Shown here piece after piece: positions 15,956 to 22,073 of a stretch of DNA of 22,073 bases. Source of the DNA: an uncultured Prevotellaceae bacterium (GTDB taxonomy: Bacteria > Bacteroidota > Bacteroidia > Bacteroidales > Bacteroidaceae); the NCBI GenBank assembly GCA_937893145.1, contig CALBJW010000060.1:1-22073 (forward strand), read 5' to 3'. Within the stretch, counting starts at the first letter, position 1. Each line of letters opens with the position of its first letter. The translations under genes were made by a program, and so were the position numbers. The notes beneath the pieces were generated by a model that ran no database searches, had not been told where the DNA came from, and worked only from the letters and a program-made list of their open reading frames with translations.

Positions 15956-16549
15956 TCACTCATCAAATCGTAAAGTCTCCACCTTTTCGAGTCTTGCCCT
16001 GAGTTTTGGCATCGAGTCCTTACGAATGCGGAGAGTCATGGTGCAGTCCATATCGTAACCCTGAGTCACTATCTGTGGTTCTTCCTCCTTGACAATTCGC
16101 ATCACATCATTCATGAATGGATATTCAAATATGAAACTCACATCCTCATCCACCGTCTTCTCAATAATCTCTGCGGCAGCAATGGCTTCAGCGGCAGCAG
16201 CCTTGTAGGCAACGATGAGTCCACTTGTTCCGAGTTTGATGCCACCGAAATAACGAACCACGATGATAAGTATGTTCGTCAGTTCGTTCGAGTTTATCTG
16301 TCCGAGAATAGGTTTTCCAGCAGTACCTGAAGGTTCGCCATTATCATTAGCACGGAAGTCCTTCCTCTCGTGTCCAAGCATATAGGCATAACAGCAGTGG
16401 CGAGCATCGTAGTATTTCTTCGAATACTCTGTCACATATTGCTTCACTTCCTCCACCGTACTTACTGGCAAAGCAAAGGCGAGGAACTTACTCCTCTTTT
16501 CGGTGTAAGTTCCTTCCGCCAGTTGTTTTATGGTTTTATATGAATCCAA
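15956..16549 (-). CDS. yigZ: YigZ/IMPACT-family protein, TTG start
   Basis: The conserved IMPACT N-terminal domain covers about residues 10-120, with EKRSKFLAFA (17-26), DNGEPSGTAGKPIL (69-82) and VVRYFGGIKLGTSGLI (97-112). A short alpha/beta C-terminal domain (DUF1949-like) follows to 197. Eukaryotic IMPACT modulates Gcn2; the bacterial role is not settled, though nucleic-acid or translation links have been proposed. The frame has no ATG or GTG before the first conserved block. The stop TAA upstream leaves TTG at 16549 as the only sensible start, giving M-DSYKTIKQL, which matches the usual DTYKTI opening. It lies 32 bp after the metalloprotease stop and is probably co-transcribed with it. 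The gap contains an imperfect 7-bp repeat. Confidence 0.93.
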   Translation of the reverse strand: MDSYKTIKQLAEGTYTEKRSKFLAFALPVSTVEEVKQYVTEYSKKYYDARHCCYAYMLGHERKDFRANDNGEPSGTAGKPILGQINSNELTNILIIVVRYFGGIKLGTSGLIVAYKAAAAEAIAAAEIIEKTVDEDVSFIFEYPFMNDVMRIVKEEEPQIVTQGYDMDCTMTLRIRKDSMPKLRARLEKVETLRFDE

Positions 16550-16556
16550 TGATGAA

Positions 16557-16584
16557 CAAGTTATAAATTATAAGTTATAAGTTA
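16557..16584 (-). repeat. Four imperfect 7-bp tandem repeats before the yigZ start
   Basis: Read on the minus strand from the metalloprotease stop: TAACTTA, TAACTTA, TAATTTA, TAACTTG. The first copy includes the stop codon and the last ends 7 nt before the TTG start of yigZ. Confidence 0.7.
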
Positions 16585-19059
16585 CTTTATAACAAGCGCA
16601 CGCTGAACCATATCGCTGAGGAGAGCGAAGTGTGAACGAGTAGCAGCATCAGGACCACTTGCTGAAGCAAGGCGGTTCTTGATGTTCTTGAGCTGAACGA
16701 GTGCTGCACCACTATCACTGCTCTGTGCCTTATAGAGACTGATGAGGTTTGTGATGTACGACTTCTGGAGAGCAGCACGATACTTGCTCACCTTCTGACC
16801 ACTTGTCTCCTTCATGATGAGAGTAGTCATGTCTGAGAGCAACTCATCAACAGTATATTCCTTGTTGAGATATGAGATACGAGAAAGCACCTGTGCTACT
16901 GCTGAATTAGCGATAGGAATTGTGAGTTCCTCAGGTTCGTTAGTCATACGGTTCACATAACTCATGTCGCGGAGCCATGTTGGTTCAGTGAAGAGGTTGC
17001 GGTTCACATAGTCGAGAGCCTTCTTCTGACGAGCCTTAGGGTTGTTTTCTGTCACACTACCTGGCTGATCTACAGTCTTGAAGTTCACGAACACACCACC
17101 GATATTATTAATCACATGTCCTGCATAACGCATGAACTGGTTGCGAATCTGATTATATACAGTCGTGATGTTCTGGTTGTACATATCAGTCTTCTCGTAT
17201 GTCCACTCAGGGAGGTTAGCGAGTTCACGCTTGAGGTTCTTGATACCATACTCACTTGCCTTCACAGCATCATCACCGAGGTCCTCTGTCTGACGACGAG
17301 GGTCTGTGCCACGAAGTCCTTCACCATCACCCCACCAGAGTCGCTTGTTGCCTTCGAGGTACTTCTTGCAAAGGTCCTCAAGTGCTGCATGGTCTTCTTC
17401 TGATGTCTTAGCGTCAGGCATGATAGAGTATCCCCAACGGATTGCCCAGTCATCATAGTCATTGATGCGAGGGAAGATGCCTGCATGAGTGATACCATCT
17501 TCTGGCTGTGCTACATAGTTGAAACGAGCATAGTCCATGATTGAAGGAGTATGTCCATGAGCCTCTACCCATGCCTTGTCACGGAGCGAATCAACAGGCA
17601 CTGTGCTTGACGAACCGAAGTTGTGACGAAGACCAAGAGTATGTCCTACCTCATGACTTGACACAAAGCGAATCAACTGTCCCATGAGTTCTTCGTCGTA
17701 GTTCATCTTACGAGCTGCTTCATCAATGCTCGATGCCTGTACCATGTACCAGTCATGAACGAGCGACATCACATTGTGATACCAGCAGATGTGACTCTCA
17801 AGAATCTCACCCGTACGAGGGTCGCTGACATGAGGTCCGTAAGCATTCTCAATAGGAGAAGCCAAATAGCGTATCATGCTGTAACGTGCATCTTCCATAC
17901 TCATGATAGAGTCATTACCCTCTGGCCATTCAAGTGCATAGATAGCATTCTTGAAACCAGCCTTCTCGAAGGCACTCTGCCAGTCGTTCACACCCTGAAT
18001 GAGGTACTTGCGCCACTGCTTTGGTGTTGCAGGGTCGATGTAGTAAACGATAGGCTTCTTTGGTTCGATGAGTTCACCACGCTTGTATGCCTCAGCATCA
18101 GCCGAATCCTTTGGTTCAAGTCTCCATCGAGAGATGAAAGTCTTTGGTTTCACACGCTGCTGGTCGTCAGTAAACTCATTATATCCTACTGTGAAGTAAC
18201 CCACGCGAGGGTCATAGAATCGTGGGAGGAGTGGATTCTCTGGGAGCAGCACAAACGACACATTGATGCCGAAGGTAGCACGACCAGTCTCACGAACTGA
18301 AGGCATAGTAGTGCTTGACGAGCCCCAAGTCTTCACCATTCTCACTTCTGTGTTCATTGGGAACGACTTGATGTCCTCCACGAGAGTATATTGTCCCAGA
18401 TAACCAGTGAGCTGGAAGTTACGCTTATATGTTGGGTGAATGCCAGTCACCACATTATCATCCATCAAGAAGTCATTCACCTTAATCTTGTATGTCTTCT
18501 TTGCAGTGTCATGCTTCTCAATCTTGAACTGACCAAGAATAGGATTCTCGTTCGAGATAGTCACCGCCTTGTTGATGATGTTCGATGTGTCTGCCACATT
18601 CACAATCATACGAGCACGGAGGAAGATGCGTTCCTTATCCACTACCTGGAAATAGATAATCTGTTCGTTGAGTTCCTCACCACCAAACTTACCTGAGTTT
18701 GATGGAGTAGATATGAAACGAGTAGTGGCAAGGATATCCTTACCGATGAGAGAGTCAGGAATCTCGAAGAACCAGTCCTTCTCCATCTTAGTCACATGGA
18801 AGAGACCTGGACGGTCCACATCTGGTTTCTTTGCCTGTGGAGGTGCTGGCTGCTCACGCTTTACGCGTTCAAATGTCCATGTACCAGGCTTACGCTTCCA
18901 CACATATTTCGACTGCTTCTTAGCCTTCTTGTCTTTCTTGTCCTTCTTCTCAGCCTTCTTCTCAGTCTTTGGAGCCTCAGTCTTCTCCTGAGCTACTGCC
19001 TCACCAAACGAAGCAGACACAAGCAGAAGAGCCGCCAATCCTTTTATCGCTATATTCAT
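16582..19059 (-). CDS. Exported zinc-dependent metalloprotease (DUF5117/DUF5118 type)
   Basis: A signal peptide (about 1-23, ending AVAQ) exports it. Residues 25-57 are an extreme Lys/Glu-rich stretch, probably a flexible linker. A DUF5118/DUF5117-like N-terminal region follows (about 55-330). The catalytic zinc motif is HEVGHTLGLRH at 469-479 (His469, Glu470, His473, His479), which fits the metzincin pattern HExxHxxGxxH. SIMDYARF about 40 residues later is a plausible Met-turn. The C-terminal part (about 590-825) is helical and of the DUF4953-like type. Such proteins are common in Bacteroidetes and probably act in the periplasm or at the surface; substrates are unknown. There is no Cys after the signal peptide, so it is not a lipoprotein. 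It follows DUF1015 by 56 bp without a clear promoter and precedes yigZ by 32 bp, so I infer one operon. Confidence 0.92.
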   Translation of the reverse strand: MNIAIKGLAALLLVSASFGEAVAQEKTEAPKTEKKAEKKDKKDKKAKKQSKYVWKRKPGTWTFERVKREQPAPPQAKKPDVDRPGLFHVTKMEKDWFFEIPDSLIGKDILATTRFISTPSNSGKFGGEELNEQIIYFQVVDKERIFLRARMIVNVADTSNIINKAVTISNENPILGQFKIEKHDTAKKTYKIKVNDFLMDDNVVTGIHPTYKRNFQLTGYLGQYTLVEDIKSFPMNTEVRMVKTWGSSSTTMPSVRETGRATFGINVSFVLLPENPLLPRFYDPRVGYFTVGYNEFTDDQQRVKPKTFISRWRLEPKDSADAEAYKRGELIEPKKPIVYYIDPATPKQWRKYLIQGVNDWQSAFEKAGFKNAIYALEWPEGNDSIMSMEDARYSMIRYLASPIENAYGPHVSDPRTGEILESHICWYHNVMSLVHDWYMVQASSIDEAARKMNYDEELMGQLIRFVSSHEVGHTLGLRHNFGSSSTVPVDSLRDKAWVEAHGHTPSIMDYARFNYVAQPEDGITHAGIFPRINDYDDWAIRWGYSIMPDAKTSEEDHAALEDLCKKYLEGNKRLWWGDGEGLRGTDPRRQTEDLGDDAVKASEYGIKNLKRELANLPEWTYEKTDMYNQNITTVYNQIRNQFMRYAGHVINNIGGVFVNFKTVDQPGSVTENNPKARQKKALDYVNRNLFTEPTWLRDMSYVNRMTNEPEELTIPIANSAVAQVLSRISYLNKEYTVDELLSDMTTLIMKETSGQKVSKYRAALQKSYITNLISLYKAQSSDSGAALVQLKNIKNRLASASGPDAATRSHFALLSDMVQRALVIK

Positions 19060-19115
19060 ATTTCTTTATTCGTTAAATTCGAGAAATTCGTGTTCGCTAA
19101 AAAAATCTGTGCCTC

Positions 19116-20384
19116 CTACGAAAGTTTATGTATAATCAATCCCGAACGCAACTTAGGTTCAAACCAAGTAGCCTTAGGAGGCATGATGTTACCGCTGTCA
19201 GCAATATCCATAATCTGCTGCATAGAGACAGGATAGAGAGCGAGAGCAGCACGCATCTCACCCGAATCAACGCGACGCTTCAATTCGCCGAGACCACGAA
19301 GACCACCCACGAAGTCTATTCTCTGACTTGAACGCAAGTCTCCAAGTTCGAGGATATCCTGAAGGATGAGACGAGAACTGATATCCACATCAAGCACACC
19401 GATTGGGTCATTAGGGTTGTATGTGCCTTCCTTAGCGTTGAGCGAGTACCATTCACCATCGAGGTAGAGCGAGAATTCATGTGGCTGTGCAGGACGGTAT
19501 TCCTCACTACCCTTCTTCTCTACTACGAAGTTCACGGCGAGCTTCTCAAGGAACTGCTCTGAAGTGTTGCCATTGAGGTCCTTCACTACACGGTTGTAGT
19601 CGAGTACAGTCAACTGACTTGCCTGGAATGCCACAGCCATGAAGTAGTTATATTCCTCATCACCCTTGTGGTTAGGGTTGTTGTTCTTCTTCTCAGTACC
19701 TACGAGTGCAGCAGCAGCCGAACGGTGATGACCGTCAGCGATGTAGAGTGCTGGCATCTTGGCAAACTCCTCAGTGATAGTCTTGATGTCCTCGTCGTCG
19801 CTCACAATCCAGAGCTTATGTCCGAAACCATCGATAGGAGCGATGAAGTCATACTCAGGTTCTGTAGCAGCATACTTCATGATAAGTGTGTCGAGCACCA
19901 CATTGTCAGGATATGCGAAGAACACAGGTTCGATGTTTGCATCGTTCACACGCACATGCTTCATGCGGTCTTCCTCCTTGTCACGACGAGTAAGCTCATG
20001 CTTCTTGATGACACCAGCCTCGTAGTCGCCGCTGTAGGCACCAACAACAAGTCCGTACTGAGTCTTCTCCTTACCGCCATTAGCTGGAAGGTGACTTGTC
20101 TGAGCGTAGATATAGTACTGTTCCTTCTGGTCCTGCACGAGCCAGCCATTATCCTGGAACTTCTGGAACTGGCGAGCAGCCTCCTCATATACCTTAGGGT
20201 CATACTCAGAAGTGCCAGGTTCGAAGTTAATCTCTGGTTTGATGATGTGATAAAGCGACTTCTCGTTATCACCTGCCTCTGCACGAGCCTCCTCGCTGTC
20301 AAGCACATCGTATGGACGGCTCTCCACCTCTTCCACAAGAGCCTTAGGAGGACGCACCCCCTTGAATGGTTTTACTATTGCCAT
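19116..20384 (-). CDS. DUF1015 family protein
   Basis: A cytoplasmic protein of about 420 residues, normal for the family. The opening IVKPFKGVRPPKAL and the later RPYDVLDSEEA are typical, and the core signature ADGHHRSAAA is at 216-225. That Asp-Gly-His-His motif suggests a catalytic or metal site, but no reaction is established to my knowledge. In many Bacteroidetes DUF1015 sits beside serC/serA (serine synthesis); here it does not. It heads a likely operon with the metalloprotease and yigZ, from a clear -7 box 48 bp upstream. The ATG at 20384 fits the family start. Function remains unknown. Confidence 0.93.
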   Translation of the reverse strand: MAIVKPFKGVRPPKALVEEVESRPYDVLDSEEARAEAGDNEKSLYHIIKPEINFEPGTSEYDPKVYEEAARQFQKFQDNGWLVQDQKEQYYIYAQTSHLPANGGKEKTQYGLVVGAYSGDYEAGVIKKHELTRRDKEEDRMKHVRVNDANIEPVFFAYPDNVVLDTLIMKYAATEPEYDFIAPIDGFGHKLWIVSDDEDIKTITEEFAKMPALYIADGHHRSAAAALVGTEKKNNNPNHKGDEEYNYFMAVAFQASQLTVLDYNRVVKDLNGNTSEQFLEKLAVNFVVEKKGSEEYRPAQPHEFSLYLDGEWYSLNAKEGTYNPNDPIGVLDVDISSRLILQDILELGDLRSSQRIDFVGGLRGLGELKRRVDSGEMRAALALYPVSMQQIMDIADSGNIMPPKATWFEPKLRSGLIIHKLS

Positions 20385-20431
20385 AATGTTTTAAGTATTT
20401 AGTTATTATTGTTTTCTTCGAAAAACTTCGA

Positions 20432-20439
20432 CAAAGATA
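20432..20439 (-). promoter_or_regulatory. Promoter -7 box of the DUF1015 operon
   Basis: The minus strand reads TATCTTTG, a full TAnnTTTG match, 47 bp before the ATG. It is flanked by TTCG and CGAA. The 15 nt upstream are almost the same as those upstream of the valS -7 box. Confidence 0.72.
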
Positions 20440-20498
20440 CGAATAATAATTAAATTATATGTCAAAAATCAAGATAGATTGCGTAATTAGTGCTATTT

Positions 20499-21680
20499 TT
20501 ATTTCGCCATACGGTAAATCTCTATCATATCGTCTTTAGCCAACACCTTCAGACCACCGATAGTGCCACTACCACCATTGCTGCACTTGTCAGCCATCTC
20601 TTCAATCTCCTCCTCCGATATCTCCTTACCGATAAGAGCCTTGATGCTTGTAGGCATACCGATTGACGCGAAGAACGCCTCCATAGCCTTGATACCAGCT
20701 TCCGAAGCCTCCAAGTCTGTCATGCCCTCTGTGCATACACCCATCACATTCTTCGCAAAGCGAACAAAACGACCGATGTTCTCACCACGAGTGTAACGAG
20801 CCCAACTGCCCCATACGGCAGCAAGTCCAGCACCGTGACTCACATCAAACATACCCGACAACTCATGTTCGAGGTTATGAGTAGCCCAATCGCCACCATT
20901 ACCACAACCTGTCAGTCCGTTGTGAGCCAAACTGCCAGCCCACATTATCTGAGCACGACTGTCATAGTCATTAGGGTTGTTCATCACCTTACGACCTTCA
21001 CTCATGCACACTTTCAGTATTGTCTCTGCAATGGCACTTGTCACCTCCATATCGCAGTCAGTGCTGAAATATCGTTCCATAGTGTGCATCATCATGTCAG
21101 TGATGCCACAAGAAGTCTGCCATGCAGGGAGAGTCATCGTGCGTTCAGGGTTCATCACGGCAAACTTACAGCGGAACTCATCCACACAGTAATCCTTCTT
21201 CAACCATCCATCCTCGTTAGTGATAACCGAACCGTCACTCATCTCACTTCCCGCAGCTGGAATTGTCAGCACACAACCTATTGGAAGATACTGCGTTGCC
21301 ATAGCTTTCTTAAGGTAAAGGTCCCACACATCACCCTCAAAGAATCTACCGCTCGAAATAGCCTTACAAGAGTCGATTACCGAACCGCCGCCCACAGCGA
21401 GAAGGAAATCTATACCCTCTGCCTTACATATCTCAATGCCCTTACGCACGAGCGACACACGAGGGTTAGGCACCACGCCACCAAGTTCCACAAACTCCAC
21501 ACCCTCCTTTTCGAGCGACTGCTTCACCAAATCGAGCAATCCCGACTTCACGGCACTCTGTCCGCCATAGTGCAGCAGCACCTTCTTGCCACCATATTTC
21601 TTCACGAGTTGTCCTACCTTAGCTTCAGAGTCTCTACCAAACACTACCTGTGTTGGTGCATAATAATTAAAGTCCATCAT
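20499..21680 (-). CDS. Iron-containing alcohol dehydrogenase (YqhD/BdhA-like)
   Basis: A group III metal-dependent dehydrogenase that probably reduces aldehydes to alcohols with NAD(P)H in the cytoplasm. The N-terminal nucleotide domain has GGGSVIDS at 97-104. The helical domain carries the metal ligands Asp195, His199, His272 and His282, spaced almost as in E. coli YqhD. Cofactor choice and substrate are not decidable here, but the family fit is closest to butanol dehydrogenase/YqhD. The frame extends 28 codons further up to an ATG at 21764. A perfect -7 box (21727-21734) lies inside that extension and the extra peptide is not conserved-looking, so I start at the ATG at 21680 (MMDFNYYAPT), giving 393 residues. 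The gene appears monocistronic; only a weak hairpin and T-run follow it. Confidence 0.94.
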   Translation of the reverse strand: MMDFNYYAPTQVVFGRDSEAKVGQLVKKYGGKKVLLHYGGQSAVKSGLLDLVKQSLEKEGVEFVELGGVVPNPRVSLVRKGIEICKAEGIDFLLAVGGGSVIDSCKAISSGRFFEGDVWDLYLKKAMATQYLPIGCVLTIPAAGSEMSDGSVITNEDGWLKKDYCVDEFRCKFAVMNPERTMTLPAWQTSCGITDMMMHTMERYFSTDCDMEVTSAIAETILKVCMSEGRKVMNNPNDYDSRAQIMWAGSLAHNGLTGCGNGGDWATHNLEHELSGMFDVSHGAGLAAVWGSWARYTRGENIGRFVRFAKNVMGVCTEGMTDLEASEAGIKAMEAFFASIGMPTSIKALIGKEISEEEIEEMADKCSNGGSGTIGGLKVLAKDDMIEIYRMAK

Positions 21681-21726
21681 AATTTTAATCCAATTTGTTT
21701 TAAGAGTATTAATGTTATTTTCAATG

Positions 21727-21734
21727 CAAAGATA
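21727..21734 (-). promoter_or_regulatory. Promoter -7 box of the alcohol dehydrogenase gene
   Basis: The minus strand reads TATCTTTG, a full TAnnTTTG match, 46 bp before the chosen ATG at 21680, after a T-rich run. No clear -33 box is seen at the expected distance. Confidence 0.68.
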
Positions 21735-21795
21735 AGAAAAAAAATTCAATAAACCATCAATCATTTGCAGATATTTTTACATACATCACCCCAAA

Positions 21796-21827
21796 ATGCT
21801 ACAATGCTACAATGCTACAATGCTACA
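21796..21827 (+). repeat. Left array: four copies of ATGCTACA
   Basis: Four exact, head-to-tail copies of the 8-mer ATGCTACA, then a partial TGC. Bases 21797-21827 are the exact reverse complement of 21946-21976. Confidence 0.95.
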
Positions 21828-21869
21828 TGCAACAAATGTTTTGTTACACAATTTGCCTATATAAATAAG

Positions 21870-21907
21870 AATTCTATTGCTCTAATAGCTGTAAGTACAA
21901 TAGAATT
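21870..21907. repeat. Inner inverted repeat AATTCTATTG
   Basis: AATTCTATTG (21870-21879) and CAATAGAATT (21898-21907) are perfect complements with an 18-nt loop, nested inside the larger inverted arrays. The base could extend past a 2-nt bulge. Confidence 0.8.
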
Positions 21908-21945
21908 TATTATTATATATATAAAAGCACATAAAAAAACTACTT

Positions 21946-21976
21946 TGTAGCATTGTAGCATTGTAGCATTGTAGCA
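21946..21976 (-). repeat. Right array: TGTAGCAT repeats, inverted copy of the left array
   Basis: Three exact copies of TGTAGCAT and a fourth lacking its last base. Together with 21797-21827 they form a perfect 31-bp inverted repeat with a 118-bp spacer. Confidence 0.95.
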
Positions 21977-21984
21977 ATTCAAAA

Positions 21985-22004
21985 TTCGCATTGCATTATG
22001 CGAA
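21985..22004. repeat. Short hairpin TTCGCAT/ATGCGAA
   Basis: A perfect 7-bp stem with a TGCATT loop, 8 nt to the right of the right array. No T-run follows on the plus strand, but the minus strand continues into TTTTGAATT. Confidence 0.6.
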
Positions 22005-22019
22005 ACCAACCATATTCAG

Positions 22020-22068
22020 CCTCAAAAGTCTTCCGCAAAAATGAGTGAAAAGTTCCGCAAGTTTGAGG
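22020..22068. repeat. Direct and inverted repeats at the right edge
   Basis: AAAAGTCTTCCGCAA (22024-22038) and AAAAGTTCCGCAA (22048-22060) are near-direct repeats. They are enclosed by CCTCAAA (22020-22026) and TTTGAGG (22062-22068), which are perfect complements. The second repeat is identical to 10039-10051. Confidence 0.75.
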
Positions 22069-22073
22069 TCATT

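Larger units (their letters stand above)
21765..22073. other. Non-coding region rich in repeats
   Basis: No supported gene lies between the alcohol dehydrogenase promoter and the window end. The stretch is AT-rich and holds an inverted pair of 8-bp tandem arrays (21796-21976), an inner 10-bp inverted repeat (21870-21907), a 7-bp hairpin (21985-22004) and a duplicated TTCCGCAA motif at the right edge. Confidence 0.75.

Noticed and set aside
19668..20402. Open frame antisense to DUF1015 (about 244 codons)
   Set aside because: It shadows a conserved gene and runs out through that gene's leader; the hydrophobic stretches look like reverse-complement codon artefacts.
20835..21752. Long open frame antisense to the alcohol dehydrogenase (about 305 codons)
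   Set aside because: It mirrors a strongly conserved dehydrogenase, has no recognisable domain and shows a low-complexity His/Thr/Ser-rich composition typical of antisense frames.
21765..21950. Small protein in the right-hand repeat region
   Set aside because: The frame translates the repeats themselves, with Cys/Asn/Thr-rich output, no promoter at a sensible distance and no family resemblance.
21796..21976. CRISPR array or phase-variable invertible promoter
   Set aside because: The 8-bp units have no spacers, so this is not a CRISPR. The 118-bp segment between the arms holds no full TAnnTTTG box on either strand (only near matches), and no recombinase gene is in view, so an invertible promoter is only a possibility.
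1..22073. Mobile element, phage, toxin-antitoxin or defence island
   Set aside because: I found no transposase, integrase, restriction, toxin or nuclease-type gene; all coding regions fit chromosomal housekeeping or envelope families.

Overview
The window looks like a chromosomal segment of a Bacteroidales bacterium, most likely Prevotella or a close relative (Segatella). The protein families point there: DUF4494, the DUF5117/DUF5118-type zinc metalloprotease, a patatin fused to an outer-membrane barrel, a one-chain ferredoxin-NADP reductase/glutamate-synthase-like protein, and a beta-helix lipoprotein. Promoters have the Bacteroidetes form (a -7 box TAnnTTTG, sometimes with a -33 TTG/TTTG) instead of TTGACA/TATAAT, and Shine-Dalgarno sites are absent. 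The genus is an inference; no rRNA or tRNA gene is present to confirm it.

Layout. 1-1183 (-): 5' part of a patatin-like phospholipase, cut by the window edge. 1275-4004 (-): valS with its own promoter and a strong terminator. 4088-7412 (-): a probable three-gene operon of a six-helix membrane protein, rlmD and an RluA-type pseudouridine synthase. This operon is divergent from a Gfo/Idh/MocA oxidoreductase (7530-8525, +). 8703-10019 (+): serS. 10159-12507 (+): the fused electron-transfer/GltD-like enzyme. 12586-14025 (+): a beta-helix lipoprotein whose stop codon interlocks with that of a convergent Crp/Fnr-type regulator (14022-14615, -). 14663-15814 (-): DUF4494 and yggS. 15956-20384 (-): a probable operon of DUF1015, the zinc metalloprotease and yigZ. 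20499-21680 (-): an iron-dependent alcohol dehydrogenase. 21765-22073 holds no gene I can support, but it contains striking repeats.

Function. The content is mostly housekeeping: two aminoacyl-tRNA synthetases, two RNA-modifying enzymes, PLP homeostasis, redox metabolism and cell-envelope proteins. I see no transposase, phage gene, CRISPR array, toxin-antitoxin pair or obvious defence system.

The most unusual material is non-coding. A 31-bp perfect inverted repeat made of 8-bp tandem units lies near the right end. A long hairpin follows serS and shares a 13-mer with the window's right edge. A mirror-symmetric divergent promoter lies near 7480. A terminator's T-tract touches the lipoprotein start codon. 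Another terminator lies against the DUF4494 promoter. I found no convincing new multi-gene system.
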